A stretch of 64,000 nucleotides of DNA from Rapana venosa (lineage: Eukaryota > Mollusca > Gastropoda > Neogastropoda > Muricidae). The DNA lies in NCBI GenBank assembly GCA_028751875.1, contig CM054155.1:16554336-16618335 (forward strand), in the 5' to 3' direction. A program made the position numbers and the translations under genes. A model generated the notes under the pieces. The model ran no database searches, had not been told where the DNA came from, and saw nothing but the letters and a program-made list of their open reading frames with translations. This document shows positions 1 through 10,066 of the stretch, in pieces (the first letter of the stretch is position 1; every line of letters starts with the position of its first letter).

Positions 1-1250
1 TAAAAAACAACATTTTTTTTATTTCGTCTTAAATGTAGAGTGTCTGGTTTTTTACGAAAATCGGGGGAAGGGCTTTCCCTTTCCTGCTGCCATTGAAAGA
101 AAATCGTTTTGAAAAGATCTAATTTTGGTTTGGGGACATGCTCTGTCTGATTCGTGATGATGTTGAAAAGGAACATTGTTTTTAATAACCAGGGCAAGCA
201 TAAAAAAACTCCTTATGGGGAAGCTAAAAATTAAAAGGGGGAGGTGAAGAAAAGTGGTAATACCCAAAAAGGTTAAAAAATTATTATTTGTGCATTTGCT
301 AACTTTTTTTTATGACTTTAATGGCTCGCTTTTAAAGAGGTTCAAGGTTTCAGGTTAGTGGGCCATTCCCCCCAGAAAAACAGGCAGAAAATTAGGCGAG
401 ATGATAAAGAAAAATTTAAAATTTTTTTTTTGGGATTGTTTTTTAAGAAATTTTTAATTTTGAAAGGGGAATACTTTGGATGATTTTCTTTAGTAAATTG
501 TGAACAGATTCCCAAAGGGGTTTTCGTCATGCCCCCCAAGTTTTTTGTGCGTTTTAACTTTTTTATGTTGTTGTTATTATACTTTATTTTTAAAGATTTT
601 CCCCTAAAGGTTTCCCTTTTCTGCGCGAAAATAGATGCTTTTTTTTTGTCGGGTGCCCCTCATAACTTTTAGTCTCCCCCCAATTTTGACTAATTCATAA
701 AAGGTTTAAATATGATTGTTTCCCTTAAATATCAGCTAGCGTATTGTAGGTTGTACATCTGAAAATAAAAAAAACAACATTTTGAAGGGTTTAAAAGGAA
801 GTCTTAAATGTAAAGAGAGAAAAAGAGTGGACCTAATCTAAACCTTGTGGTACACCAATGCAAAAAATTTTTTGGGTGAGGTAACCCCTTAGCAAACAAC
901 TGAGTTCGGTTTGACAAAAGGTTTTAAAAAATGTAAGGTTTTTTTTATCAAAACCCATTAACCCGAAGATGTAATAAAAATTTTTGTTTAAAACAAATAA
1001 AAGGCCCTTTTTTAAATCAATAAAAAAAAACCCCGATCCCCTTTCTGTTATTAATTTCACCGCGAATCAGTAACCCTGCATGTGCTGTTTCAGGATGGTG
1101 CTTTCTAAACCCCGACTGAGGGTATGCAAAAGGCCTTTGCTTCAATAAAAGTTGTTATGATGGGGGGTTTTGTTTCAGGTTTGATATATAGATAAAGTAA
1201 AAATGGGTCTAAAATTATTTACTCTTTTGCCCTTTTTGTGAAAAGGGATT
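1..1250 (-). mobile_element. Decayed non-LTR retrotransposon (LINE), RT and C-terminal part
   Basis: Reverse-transcriptase relic read in several frames on the minus strand. Going 5' to 3' of the element, pieces are visible near 1,240-1,190 (NNFRPI-like), 1,140-1,085 (QSGFRKHHPETA), 1,035-1,010 (FFIDLKKG), 855-835 (GVPQG) and 830-800 (LGPLFFSLYI). These are the usual RT block order of CR1/Jockey-type LINEs (family knowledge). The stretch 52-267 contains ESDRACPQTKIRSF and FLSMAAGKG, which resemble the conserved C-terminal region after the RT of such elements. The YADD box is not recognisable, and frames change at several homopolymer runs. The element continues past the left edge of the window. 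Not translatable as given; part of the damage may be sequencing error. LINE identity is fairly sure, clade is inferred. Confidence 0.75.
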
Positions 1251-1688
1251 TATTTAGGAAATTAAATGTTTTGGGGATAGTACTTTTAGATAAAAAGGTT
1301 ATAAAGAAAGTGAGAGATCTGCAATGTAAAATGCAGTATTTTCGTTTTTTTGGGTATTAATAAAACCCACATGAATTTTTATTTTTTAAAAAACTTTAAA
1401 TAGGACAAATTCATAACAACATAAGGGAACAAAAATTTTGTTATGTATCCCTTTTTCCCCCAAAAGGTTTTAAAAAATTTTAATCAAAAGTTTGGGTTGT
1501 TATCAATGATTTACTTCCAACAACAAAGTGATTAGAGAACATTATAATCAAATTCGTACGTGATACCCGGTTTAGAGAGTGGCGAAAAGAGACAGATTAA
1601 ACTTATTTTTTTTATCTTGAATTAAATTCTGGAAGAAAAAAACTTTTTGATTTTCTAATCATAACTTAACTGTGTTACGTTTTTTTTG
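1251..1688. other. AT-rich sequence, no gene seen
   Basis: AT-rich stretch with many homopolymer runs, upstream of the LINE relic at 1-1,250 in that element's orientation. It could hold the eroded endonuclease part, but I recognise no motif. Confidence 0.4.
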
Positions 1689-1840
1689 TATTCCCAGAAC
1701 CCGAAGAAGATGAAGAGAAAAAGAAGAAGAAATTTTAAGAAGAAGTTGAAAAAAAATTGAGTTTAAAGAGAAAAAAGAACTTTAAAAGGTGAATTTGGGA
1801 AGAAAAGAAGAAAAAGAGAAGAAGAAAAAAAGAAAAAAAG

Positions 1841-1871
<31 letters not shown>

Positions 1872-1872
1872 T
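1689..1872 (+). repeat. GAA/AAG purine microsatellite
   Basis: Purine-only tract, imperfect at first and then nearly perfect (GAA)n at about 1,838-1,870. It faces a TTC tract at 2,730-2,837, so the two form an inverted pair about 0.86 kb apart. Phe-rich minus-strand open frames here are by-products. Confidence 0.9.
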
Positions 1873-2729
1873 CTTAGGAGAAAAATTTACTGCATACCAT
1901 CTTGTGTCTAGGAACCTCGCCACTGAGATTTCAAACCATTTCAGTGTTGACCAAACAAGAAAGAGAACTGAATGTACATCACTATGTTTGTTGGTTTGTT
2001 TTAGAAATGACGATCCTCATGGATTTGTCAACATGACTATGTTCATACCACAGTAGCTGACCATCCACATGTCTGAAAACTTCTGGACATACGGAAATTA
2101 GAATGGATCTTGATCTCCGGAAATGGCGTCATTAGACGTTATCGGAAATGTCGTCACTCTTTAAATAATCCTGTAAGCTTTGGTCACTGTGTTCAAAAAC
2201 GATCACTAGGTAATTTTTCAAGCACCTTCATTTGAACTAAGTCTTAGTCATGTGTAAGCAGTAAGTGCAAAAGATGATATGCAGATCTGTGGTTCAGTAT
2301 CTACAGTGTTACGTTGGAATCAGTTCAGAAGAGAGTCACAAGGCTTTCAAAAATGTCTCTGAAATGTTTTTAGTCTTGCCTGCAGTTCAGGACTTTCAGA
2401 AAGCAGAACAGGAAGAATACTTTGTCAAGACCTTATGAAAACACAGTTCAGAAATACTTTGTTTATTTGCAACCGTTTTCAAACGCACTTTTTTTCCATA
2501 CAAAATGTACATAAATATAGAAACAGCCAGATAGTTTGTTGTCTAGCAAAGCAGTCCGTATAGAAGCGACTGTCAGTTTACAACCAAGTCGACTTTTTGC
2601 CATGAAGAAAGCTTCCATGAAGAGTGAAGGAGAGACGTGTGGTGGTTCTGGTGGTGCCCCGGATGCCGTCACAGGTGAAAGCACGTTCCAGTGATGGCGG
2701 CCGGCTGCTATCAAGACTCCGTTAAATTC
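1873..2729. other. Clean unique sequence between inverted GAA/TTC tracts
   Basis: Normal base composition with few runs. A 131-residue minus-strand frame (2,463-2,858) enters the TTC tract, so half of it is poly-Glu. The remainder (roughly 2,463-2,720) matches nothing I recognise and shows no clear splice context. I see no defensible gene. Confidence 0.4.
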
Positions 2730-2837
2730 TCCTTCTTCTTCTTCTTCAAATTCTTCTTCTTCTTCTTCTTCTTCTTCTTCTTTCTTTCTCTTTTTTCTTT
2801 CTACTTCTTCTTCTTTTTTTTCTTCTTCTCCTTCTGC
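2730..2837 (+). repeat. TTC pyrimidine microsatellite
   Basis: (TTC)n with short interruptions. It is the inverted partner of the GAA tract at 1,689-1,872. Confidence 0.9.
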
Positions 2838-2946
2838 CTTCCCAAGCTGCATGGCCATATTGGGGGGATGTGTAGTGTCTGATCTCCCCTGGGCTGTGAT
2901 TGTGTAGCAGGCCTGCCTGCTGGTCTCACGGACGACACGTCTTGGA

Positions 2947-3031
2947 TTCAGACCAGCTTGGACTTCAGATCAGCTTGTGATTCAGATCAGCTTGTGACTT
3001 CAATCAGCTTGTGACTTCAGATCAGCTTGGC
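2947..3031 (+). repeat. 17-18 bp minisatellite, five units
   Basis: Five consecutive units built on TTCAGATCAGCTTGTGAC, differing by a few substitutions or one-base gaps. It starts about 110 bp after the TTC tract, in clean sequence. Confidence 0.85.
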
Positions 3032-3770
3032 GGAGAAGGGTCGAACACAACTATTTTTTCATGGAAAAAAATACGTATTAAAGAAGAAACTAAATCATAG
3101 CACTCAAATACACACCAGAATAAACGTCTACCCCTTTAGAAAAACCCCCGGCGATGAAGATGATGAAGAAAACCTAATGGTCCAAACTAAACACACATGA
3201 AAAACCCCCCAGACACTTCCTACACTACACTACCAATCCGTTGCAGTCACAACTGGGGGACAAAAAAACACAAAAACAAACCTGGGTCTTAAACGAAGCC
3301 TGTACGGTTTTCCAAACCCCAAATCTCTCGCGAAGAAGGGGCCTCCCCGTCCAATGCTAAAGGCCAAAAAATTTTACAACTAGTATTGTTATTAGCTGGT
3401 CTCGGCCCCGTGTGGGCGTCCCCACCCTCCCCCCCTGTCGTCCTCCCCCCCCCCCCCATAAAACAAACCCCCACATTAACCTGGCGAGAAGGTGCACTAT
3501 CGAGTTCTTTCCCGATCCAAGACATTAGGAGATATTCACTCCCAAAATTGACAGCTCGATTGTCTAGGCCAAATGTTTGATTTAGTGGGCCCCTTAAGAT
3601 TAGAAAAACCGGGACGGGAATGACTGAATGATAATGACTGCGCAGTTTCATCAGTATTTTTTTTAAAACCCTTAGTTTTCCAGCTTAATTTTTTTAAAAT
3701 AGAAAATAATAATTTATAAAAAAATTTAATTTTTAAATAGCATATATCACCTCATCCCACGCCAGCAAAA
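3032..3770. other. Unassigned sequence
   Basis: Mixed quality, with a C run at 3,445-3,460 and an AT-rich end at 3,655-3,745. A 120-residue minus-strand frame (3,289-3,651) contains a Gly run from the poly-C tract and resembles no family I know. No gene called. Confidence 0.4.
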
Positions 3771-4995
3771 CATGCTAAAAGTTTTTGAATCGACTCAAGA
3801 AGGGGGGCAGAAAAACACCTTGCATGGGGAAAAACGGGGTTCGGGGACAGGGCACAATCGAACAGTTTTTTTAACTGCCACACCCTGATGGAAAACATCT
3901 TCAACTCAGAGAGCCTTTTTCCAAACTTCATCGACTTCAAGAAGCTTTCGACAGAGTTGGCACGAAAGGGCCTGTGGCAGGTCCCAAATGTTTGGGTTGA
4001 AAAAAGGGCTATGCAAACCATTCAACACTATCAAACCGAAGCAGTGCAGCCTTTTCCCCAAAAAAAGGTGGGGGACTACTTCAAAACCACAGTTGGGGTC
4101 CCACAAAGGTGCCCGTTTTTCTGTCCCTTTTAATCTGTTCTTGGAAAACATTATGAGAGAACCCTCCATGTTCCACTTTACCATCTCCATTGGCGGAACC
4201 CCTCAAAAACTTTCGGGTTTTCCGTGACATTTCCCCTGGGCGGAAGTAAAACCAGAGCTGCAAAATCTTACAACCCCCTTGAAACGACTGGAGCATAGGG
4301 ATGGGGGGTGAGCTCGGAGAAAAGTAAATACTTGTAAACACACGAAAACGCCACTGCAAAAAATTTACATAAAGGCCCAAACAACTGGGGGAGGTAAACC
4401 TTTTAAATCCCTTGGCGCTACACTCACAAAGGACGGGCGATCGACGACAAAAATCAAAGTAGAATAGCCATGGCAAATCTCCATGACAAAATCACCCCCA
4501 TAGGGGAAAAAGTAAAGAGACATTTTCCCAAATAAAAAAAACCCTTACAAACCCTAATTCAACGATCCGCTGTAGGGAAAGTAAAACCCGGGACATTGAC
4601 TGCGACACAGTAAAGCGAATCCAGTCTTTCAAAACAAAATGCCTAGAAAACTACGGGCATATCCTGGAGGAACGAAAGCCCAAATGAATTTGTCGGGCCC
4701 CAATAACACGGCTGGCAGGCCCACAGGAACCCCTTCTCACCATCGTCAAAGAAAAAGGAAAATGGTTCGGCCACGTCCCCCGCCAAAAACATCTGCCAAA
4801 AACAGTACTGCAGGGAAACTCAAGGGGGCAAAGGAGGGAAAGACAGAGAAAGTCAGGATGGACAAATCAGAAAGGACCGGGGTGAAGGGTCGGCACTACT
4901 TCGAGAGCCCAGGCCCGGAGGATGGAGGGGTACCCCGGTTTGTTTTCGTGTCTCCCCCCCCACCCCCGGTCACGGGTCTGTTTATATGATGATGT
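3771..4995 (+). mobile_element. LINE copy 1: RT and C-terminal part, 5'-truncated
   Basis: RT of the mollusc-type LINE often annotated as endonuclease-reverse transcriptase. Visible pieces: the loop before the palm (SRLKK-like, about 3,790), GTGHN/IEQ region (about 3,850), FIDFKKL (about 3,925), GLWQV (about 3,970), GDYFKTTVGVPQ (about 4,070-4,105) and LFLENIMRE (about 4,135-4,160). Where FADDIDLMG is expected (about 4,220-4,245) the sequence reads unrelated residues, so the catalytic box is lost or misread. The C-terminal CLRKLLR-like, WFGHV-like and MD..EW segments follow (4,640-4,900). The end at about 4,990 is an ATGATG-rich tail. A second copy lies at 26,051-27,675 with long stretches of near identity. 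5' truncation is typical of LINEs. Several frameshifts. Confidence 0.85.
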
Positions 4996-5612
4996 ATATC
5001 TTGCAAAGCCAAAATTAAAAGAGACTGGTGACCCAGCCAAACAAAGGGTTTTAAATTGAAGATCGAACTTTTGGCCCCCGCGGATTCCCTCCTGTGTCCC
5101 GAGTTCAACGTGGGGGAAAAATCGCTCTTGTCAGAAAAAACTGCAGGACGTTTCTGTAAAGGAAAGTCCTACAAAAAAAACATATAGCCCATCCCCTGCA
5201 CGACGTACCCAAAATTTTGCAAAACTATTCACCTTGAGGGAATCTAGAATTAAATCAGGTCAAGGCTAGGGGGTGCCCTGAGGTAGATACATCAATATTA
5301 GTTCCACTTCCTCTTTGACAAGACAGTTGTTAAACAAATATATAAACAATCCATATTGATTTCTACTTATAATTATGACAGCCCAAACAGGGTCCTTACT
5401 ACCGTGGAATACAGAAGGGGTGGTCTGCAGACGACATCGTTATCACATGTTAATGACATACAACTCTGGCGTCACACTCACGGACATCAGGTTACCAGAT
5501 TTTAGTGACATCATGCTTCAAATGACATCACTTTCGGGAAACATGAGCTCAAGCAGGATGACGTTATTTTGGGGAAATCACAGGACCTGGACGGCTTAGG
5601 TTGATCTAGGAT
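4996..5612. other. Unique sequence, no gene seen
   Basis: Clean sequence from about 5,250. Between 5,455 and 5,570 several TGACATCA/TGACGTTA-like octamers occur. The 74-residue plus frame at 5,375-5,599 is unrecognised. No gene called. Confidence 0.4.
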
Positions 5613-5614
5613 AC

Positions 5615-5683
5615 CACACACACACACGAGCGCACGCACGCACACACACAGAGACACAGAGACACAGACACACACACGCACGG
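5615..5683 (+). repeat. CA-rich microsatellite
   Basis: (CA)n mixed with CGCA and GACACA motifs, directly upstream of the LINE C-terminal fragment. Confidence 0.9.
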
Positions 5684-5699
5684 CACCTTATCTCTGCAT

Positions 5700-6237
5700 G
5701 AGGGATACAGCTTGCTACAAAACGCTTGCTGGAAGCACTTCAGAAAGAAAATATATGATTCTGGCTATTGTCTTTATAATGGCTGTACAAGCAATATTGT
5801 AGATTTTCGGAATGCTTTCATTTCTAAAAAAGTTTGTGGTTGGTATAATCGTAGAAATATGTTATCTCTTATGTACAGATTTAAACTAAATGCTTTCAGG
5901 ACAAAATACGTGAAAGATGTAAACTGTATTTGTGGGGAGAAGATTACCAATAGTCATGTTATTTTTGATTGTGGACATTTAAAAGCATTTTTACTCACCG
6001 CTGTACCAAGTTTGTCACTGGATCAGATTTTGTCTGAACCATTGTTACTGTTGGACATTGTGTTAGGATTGATAAGAAGTCCGATAATTCAGTTTTTGTA
6101 GTGTGTTAAAGTTAGTTTTTATTAAGTACCGTTATCTGACACTTTTCTATTATTGTTTGCGTTCTCTTGTTTAGATTACTTTTTTCCGTCTAAAATCACT
6201 AAATGTGAATAGACGTTAAACTGAAATATCACAGTGA
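5700..6237 (+). mobile_element. LINE 3' end: zinc-knuckle C-terminus plus 3' UTR
   Basis: A 129-residue open frame (5,712-6,101) ends in a Cys/His motif, CICGEKITNSHVIFDCGH (about residues 77-94), spaced as in the zinc-binding C-terminus of LINE ORF2 proteins that follows an RNase H-like or thumb region (family knowledge). The preceding segment, with RFKLNAFRTKYV, fits the helix usually seen before that motif. An 85-bp AT-rich 3' UTR follows, then a hairpin (6,187-6,215) and a GACA/CA tail. The sequence is clean and the frame intact, so this is a young or well-read 5'-truncated copy. The RT domain is absent. The exact clade is not decided. Confidence 0.7.
6187..6215 (+). other. Predicted 3'-terminal hairpin of a LINE/SINE, copy 1
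   Basis: Outer stem CGTCTA/TAGACG (6,187-6,192 with 6,210-6,215). Inner stem TCAC/GTGA (6,196-6,199 with 6,205-6,208). Loop TAAAT. Followed by TTAAACTGAAAT and a short-repeat tail. 3' hairpins of this kind are recognised by the RT of some LINE clades; that role is inferred here. Confidence 0.65.
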
Positions 6238-6334
6238 GATACACAGACAGACAGACAGACAGACACACACACATACACACACGCACACACGCACACACGC
6301 ACACACACACACCCCACACACACACACACCACAC

Positions 6335-6380
<46 letters not shown>
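6238..6380 (+). repeat. GACA then CA microsatellite
   Basis: (GACA)n for about 25 bp, then (CA)n with CGCA and CCCC interruptions. It forms the tail of the LINE at 5,700-6,237 and is directly followed by a second copy of the hairpin. Cys/Val frames here are by-products. Confidence 0.9.
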
Positions 6381-6381
<1 letters not shown>

Positions 6382-6409
6382 GTCTAATATCACTTTGAGT
6401 GAACAGACG
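6381..6409 (+). other. Predicted 3'-terminal hairpin, copy 2
   Basis: Same design as 6,187-6,215. Outer stem CGTCT/AGACG (6,381-6,385 with 6,405-6,409). Inner stem TCACT/AGTGA (6,390-6,394 with 6,398-6,402). Loop TTG. Followed by GTAAAATCGAGG and (AAC)n. It stands alone between two microsatellites with no element body. Confidence 0.65.
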
Positions 6410-6417
6410 TAAAATCG

Positions 6418-6463
6418 AGGCAACAACAACAACAACATCCACAACAACAACAACACACACACA
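6418..6463 (+). repeat. AAC microsatellite
   Basis: (CAA)n in two blocks separated by a short ATCCAC spacer, ending in ACACACAC. It looks like the tail of the hairpin at 6,381-6,409. Confidence 0.85.
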
Positions 6464-6550
6464 AAATCAAAAGTGGCAGTACTATTAGTATACCGAATTA
6501 CGGTCACGGATTTCATTGTCTCATAACTCTTTCATGTTAAAGGTAGCACA

Positions 6551-6578
6551 GTCAAGTCAAAGTCAAGTCAAGTCAAGA
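6551..6578 (+). repeat. GTCAA pentanucleotide microsatellite
   Basis: About five units of GTCAA with one extra A. It lies just before a minus-strand fragment of the SINE-B 3' domain. Confidence 0.75.
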
Positions 6579-6599
6579 TAAAAACAATTGCCTGTCAGT

Positions 6600-6635
6600 A
6601 GAGTGTGTCGCCACAAGAGCAGCGCCACATACAGA
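6600..6635 (-). mobile_element. Short fragment of the SINE-B 3' conserved domain
   Basis: On the minus strand, GTGGCGCTGCTCTTGTGGCG (6,628-6,609) followed by ACACACTC. The GTGGCGCTGCTCTTGTGGCG core is identical at 9,065-9,084. The downstream GAATTTCAC segment of the domain is absent here. Confidence 0.6.
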
Positions 6636-6815
6636 CCAAAAACAGTCATGTTAGGAAGATGTCCCCAGAGTCAAACAGAGGATAGTCTAACAATGCAATG
6701 CTGGTGCAAACAACGTGAACAAGTCTTAATGGCTGGATCAGAAGAGTGAAATAAAAAAAATCACATTTCGTCATATAACCATCGAACCCACTGTCCTTCA
6801 TACATCCCAAGGTGG

Positions 6816-7052
6816 ATTTATTCATTTATTTATTTATTTATTTATTCTTTTATATCGAGGATAATGGAACAAGCACTGGTGTGCTTTTTACATCCAGTCC
6901 CCGTGTGTATGCGGTTTTGTAAATTTTGTCATCTGTCTCCATCGGCACACAATGGCTTACTCTTCCGAAAAGTGTTACAGGATTTAACGTGTGCGCAAGA
7001 TGCTTTGCATGCGTTCGAACACGGGGCCTCGGTTTATAGTCTCATCCGAAGG
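6816..7052 (-). mobile_element. SINE-A, 3' two thirds
   Basis: tRNA-derived SINE read on the minus strand. Its 3' end carries an AAAT-type tail (plus strand (ATTT)n at 6,819-6,846) preceded by TTATCCTCGATATAA. The body includes a segment complementary to CCGGCACACAATGG (about 6,940-6,955) and ends at the shared SINE segment complementary to TTTATAGTCTCATCCGAA (7,032-7,050). The tRNA head is missing: a plus-strand SINE-B head begins right there. Other copies are listed below. Non-autonomous; transcription by Pol III and borrowing of a LINE RT are family knowledge. Confidence 0.8.
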
Positions 7053-7260
7053 ATCGGTGGTCTAGAGGTAACGCGCCTGTCTAGAAAGCGAAAAAAAAAG
7101 TCCGGATCGGAAGTGTGCGGTGGTTCGAATCCCGTTTGAATCCGAAACTTTTCCCCTAACCATTAGACCATGAGTGGTGGTCAGAGTGTGTAGTTTTCGG
7201 TGGGGAAAAAGGGGCCCCTTTTACACAAAATTTTTGCCAAAAAACCCCAAAAATAGAGGG
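7053..7260 (+). mobile_element. SINE-B, tRNA head and start of body
   Basis: tRNA-like head with an A-box-like TGGTCTAGAGGTA (7,058-7,070) and a B box GGTTCGAATCC (7,122-7,132). Then ATTAGACCATGAGTGGTGG and a degraded body entering noisy sequence. It has the same layout as the fuller copy at 62,112-62,523. It abuts SINE-A head to head at 7,052/7,053. The 3' domain is not seen here. Not a functional tRNA: no acceptor stem closes. Confidence 0.8.
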
Positions 7261-7515
7261 CAAAAATGATCAGGGGGGACCCAGAAAAGGGAAAAGGAGC
7301 CTGATCGTCGAGTCGCAGGGCCAACCGGACCTTGAAGAAGGAAAAAAACCGTGGCAACAGAGAGGTTCCGGTAAAAAAATTTTAGAAAAAAGCGCCTGTG
7401 CAGGGCCTTTTAAAGAAAAGGGGGGAAAAAGCTTTGAGGAAAACCCAAAAAAGGGGGGGAACAAGGGAACAACAGAGAGGGGTCTTTTACCCTAATTTTG
7501 GAAAAGGGTTGGGAA
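7261..7515. other. Noisy low-complexity sequence
   Basis: Run-rich sequence leading into the poly-G tract. It possibly hides the rest of SINE-B, but nothing is legible. Confidence 0.4.
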
Positions 7516-7989
7516 AGCCGGAAAAGGGGGGGGGGGGCGGGTGGGGGGTGGAAAAAGGCCCCCGGGTTTAAAAAGGGTGGGGGGGTGCGGGTTTTTTAAA
7601 AGGGGGGGTGGGGGGGTGGGAGGGGGGGGTGGTAAAGGGGGGGGGGCGGGGGGGGGGGGGGGGGTGAAAAAAGGGGGAAAGGGGGGGTGGAAAAAAGGGG
7701 GGGGGGGGTGGGGGGGGGGGGCCCCTGTTGGGGAAAAAGGTTTTGGGGGGGTTTGGGGGGGGGGGGGGGGGGGGGGGGGGGGAGGGGGGGGAATTTGGGG
7801 GGAAAGGGGGGGGAAAAGGGGGGGGGGGGGGGGGGGGGGGGGAAAAAGGGGTGAAAAAAGGTTTTGGGGGGGGGGGGGGGGGGGGGGGGAAATGGGGGGG
7901 GGGAAAGGGGGTGGGGGGGAGGGTTTTTTTTGGACGGGGTTTTGGGGGGCGGGGGGGTTGGGGGGGGAAAGGCCCGAACGAGGAAGAAG
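7516..7989. other. Poly-G tract with A/T runs
   Basis: About 470 bp in which G dominates in runs of up to about 30, almost without C. The Gly-rich (plus) and Pro-rich (minus) frames here are composition effects. Either a true G-rich satellite or a consensus artefact; the sharp change to normal LINE sequence at about 7,990 favours an artefact. Confidence 0.7.
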
Positions 7990-9016
7990 GATAGTGAAAA
8001 ATGGAAAGGTCTTTAAAAAATGCTCAACCCCGCAGGACAACAGGACGAAAACCCCTTCAGTTACCCCCCAAATACCAGACCACTAGAACCACCCCTTTGG
8101 GAGGAAGTGAAAGCAGTGAAGACCCGCCAAAAGGGAAAACGCAGGGGACGATGGATAACAAATGAAACCCCCATGAAAGTGGGGAAAAAAGGTTTAAAGT
8201 GGTCCACCATCTTCAAAAAAAAACTTGGGGGGAGGGAAAGTCCCGAAAAACTGGAATGCAATAGTAGTCCAATTTGGAAGAGAAGGGCGCAAGAACCTGC
8301 CAGGCCTATGACATGAAATCGTGTCAGTAAGACCGAGGTCATGATAGTCGGGCAGGAGCCCACACACTCTGGACATCAAATCAATGGATCCCAGATAAAT
8401 CAAGTCGCGAATTTAAATATCTGGGCAGTGTATTTGCAGAGAACGGAAGATTAGACCGTGAAATTGAAACAAGATGTCAGAGGGCTAATGCGGTCAGCTA
8501 CCAGCTCGCCCTCTCCTGAACATCCCAGCATCCCCATGGACACAAAGGCAAAACTGATTAACACCATCTTCCTGCCAACGCTCACGTACCAGTGTCAGAC
8601 ATGGCCCCTCACAAAGGCCCTCAGACGTAAACTAGTCACGTGTGAAATGAAATGCCTAAGAAGAGCAGTCAACAAGACGCGAAGAGACAAAATCAGAAAC
8701 GAAGTCATCAGAGACATGGTAGGTGCAACACCAGTCCTACAACACATCGACCAGCAGAGGATCAAGTGGTTCGGACACCTGACACGGATGCCTCACAACC
8801 AGCCAGCTCTTCGGGCCTACAACACCCGGCACTCGGGATGGAAAGCCAAAGGACGACCAAGAAGAAGATGGAGTGATTCCGTGGCCGACACCCTAAAAGC
8901 CCACTGCATGTTCCTCCTCCAGGCTACACGCCTTGCTGCCGACAGACAGCTATATCTCCCCGCGACACCTCCGAGTATAAGCGGAAGACAAAAGTAAAGT
9001 AAAGTAAAGTAAGATA
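7990..9016 (+). mobile_element. LINE with RT core deleted; linker joined to C-terminal part
   Basis: Linker before the RT is readable at 8,020-8,310 (PPLWEEVKA, ITNE, then WKRRA just before the RT would start). Instead of the RT palm, the frame passes a stop at about 8,316 and resumes at about 8,326 with SKTEVMIVG, INGSQINQVA (about 8,375-8,405) and KYLGSVFAENGRLDREIE (8,417-8,470), which normally follow the YADD box. A one-base slip at about 8,408 and another at about 8,510 lead to the open frame 8,458-8,997, which holds LTYQCQTW, MKCLRRAVNKTRRD, RIKWFGHLTRM and GRPRRRW. So about 0.5-0.6 kb of RT is missing. It ends in an (AAAGT)n tail at 8,991-9,014. A different family from the copies at 3,771 and 26,051. 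Confidence 0.85.
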
Positions 9017-9215
9017 GGGAAAAAATGAATACAGTTGCAGACAGGGAAAAGAAAAAAATAATGGGTGGCGCTGCTCTTGTGGCGACGCGCAGTCCCCGGG
9101 GAAAAGCAGCCCGAATTTCACGTAGAGAAATCTGCCGTGACTCAAAGTGGTATAAATGAATAAATAAATAAATAAATAAATGAATGAATAAATAGATAAA
9201 TAAATAAAATAAACT
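9017..9215 (+). mobile_element. SINE-B, 3' half
   Basis: 5'-truncated copy starting at AATGAATACAGTTGCAGACA and containing the conserved GTGGCGCTGCTCTTGTGGCG (9,065-9,084), then GCAGCCCGAATTTCACG (about 9,106-9,122) and AGAAATCTGCCGTGACT (9,125-9,141), ending in an AAAT/AATG tail (9,152-9,205). It sits directly after the LINE's AAAGT tail, suggesting insertion into it. Confidence 0.85.
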
Positions 9216-9780
9216 ACAAAAATCCCCAAAGTGTTAATCTTCTAGTGTCTATGCTCTGAAATCCAGGCATCTGCTTGACAGTTGGACGATGTGGGGATTC
9301 TTTTCCTTCACAATTAACGGAACGAGAATTACACGGCAGTATACTGCACCCCCAGAACCACATCTCCTCAAGATACTCCCGAAGATGTAACCTTCATTTT
9401 GGTGTGGAGGCTAATTTAGTTCTTCCTCTGCTTTGTCGTCGTCGTCGTCGTCGTCAAACGCTCAGACATCAACTACTGTTGTCTGTTATATGAGCGAAAA
9501 TGTGTCTGGCTGCCGTGAAGCCCCCGACAAGTCAGGCCCAGCGCGTCCGATTTCTACTTGATGGAACTTTGTCAGAGCGAAAGTGATCAATGATTCGTTT
9601 ATCTATGTTTTGTTTTAAAATGGATATATGTGTTTTATTTATTTTGAATACGCAAGTTTAACAATATCTGGGACAAAATTTGCTTATTATTACTCTGATG
9701 ATGCTAACCGCCCCATCCAACTATCCTGTCTCTTGTTGGCTTTCCTTTTGTTAAGAGTCTAAAAGGAATCACGGCAGTGC
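9216..9780. other. Unique sequence, no gene seen
   Basis: Clean sequence with a short (GTC)n run at about 9,437-9,455. No long frame or recognised repeat. CCTTCATTTTGGTGTGG and neighbours match nothing I know. Confidence 0.4.
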
Positions 9781-9826
9781 TAGTGATACATTCATGGAGC
9801 ACACACACATGCCACAATACATACAT

Positions 9827-9953
9827 TCATACATATATATATATAATATATTATATAATTATTATATATATATATATATATATATGCATACATACATACA
9901 GAGAGAGAAACACAGAGACACACACACACAGAGCGAGAGCGAGAGGCGAGAGA

Positions 9954-10003
<50 letters not shown>

Positions 10004-10009
10004 GAGGAG

Positions 10010-10066
<57 letters not shown>

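Noticed and set aside
2463..2858. 131-residue minus frame with acidic run and a normal-looking C-terminal half
   Set aside because: Half comes from the TTC microsatellite, the rest matches no family and lacks splice or promoter support.
7053..7145. Functional tRNA gene
   Set aside because: A and B boxes are present but no acceptor or anticodon stem closes, and a repeat body follows as in other SINE copies.
7492..8086. Gly-rich and Pro-rich frames that resemble silk or collagen
   Set aside because: Poly-G tract; periodicity absent.
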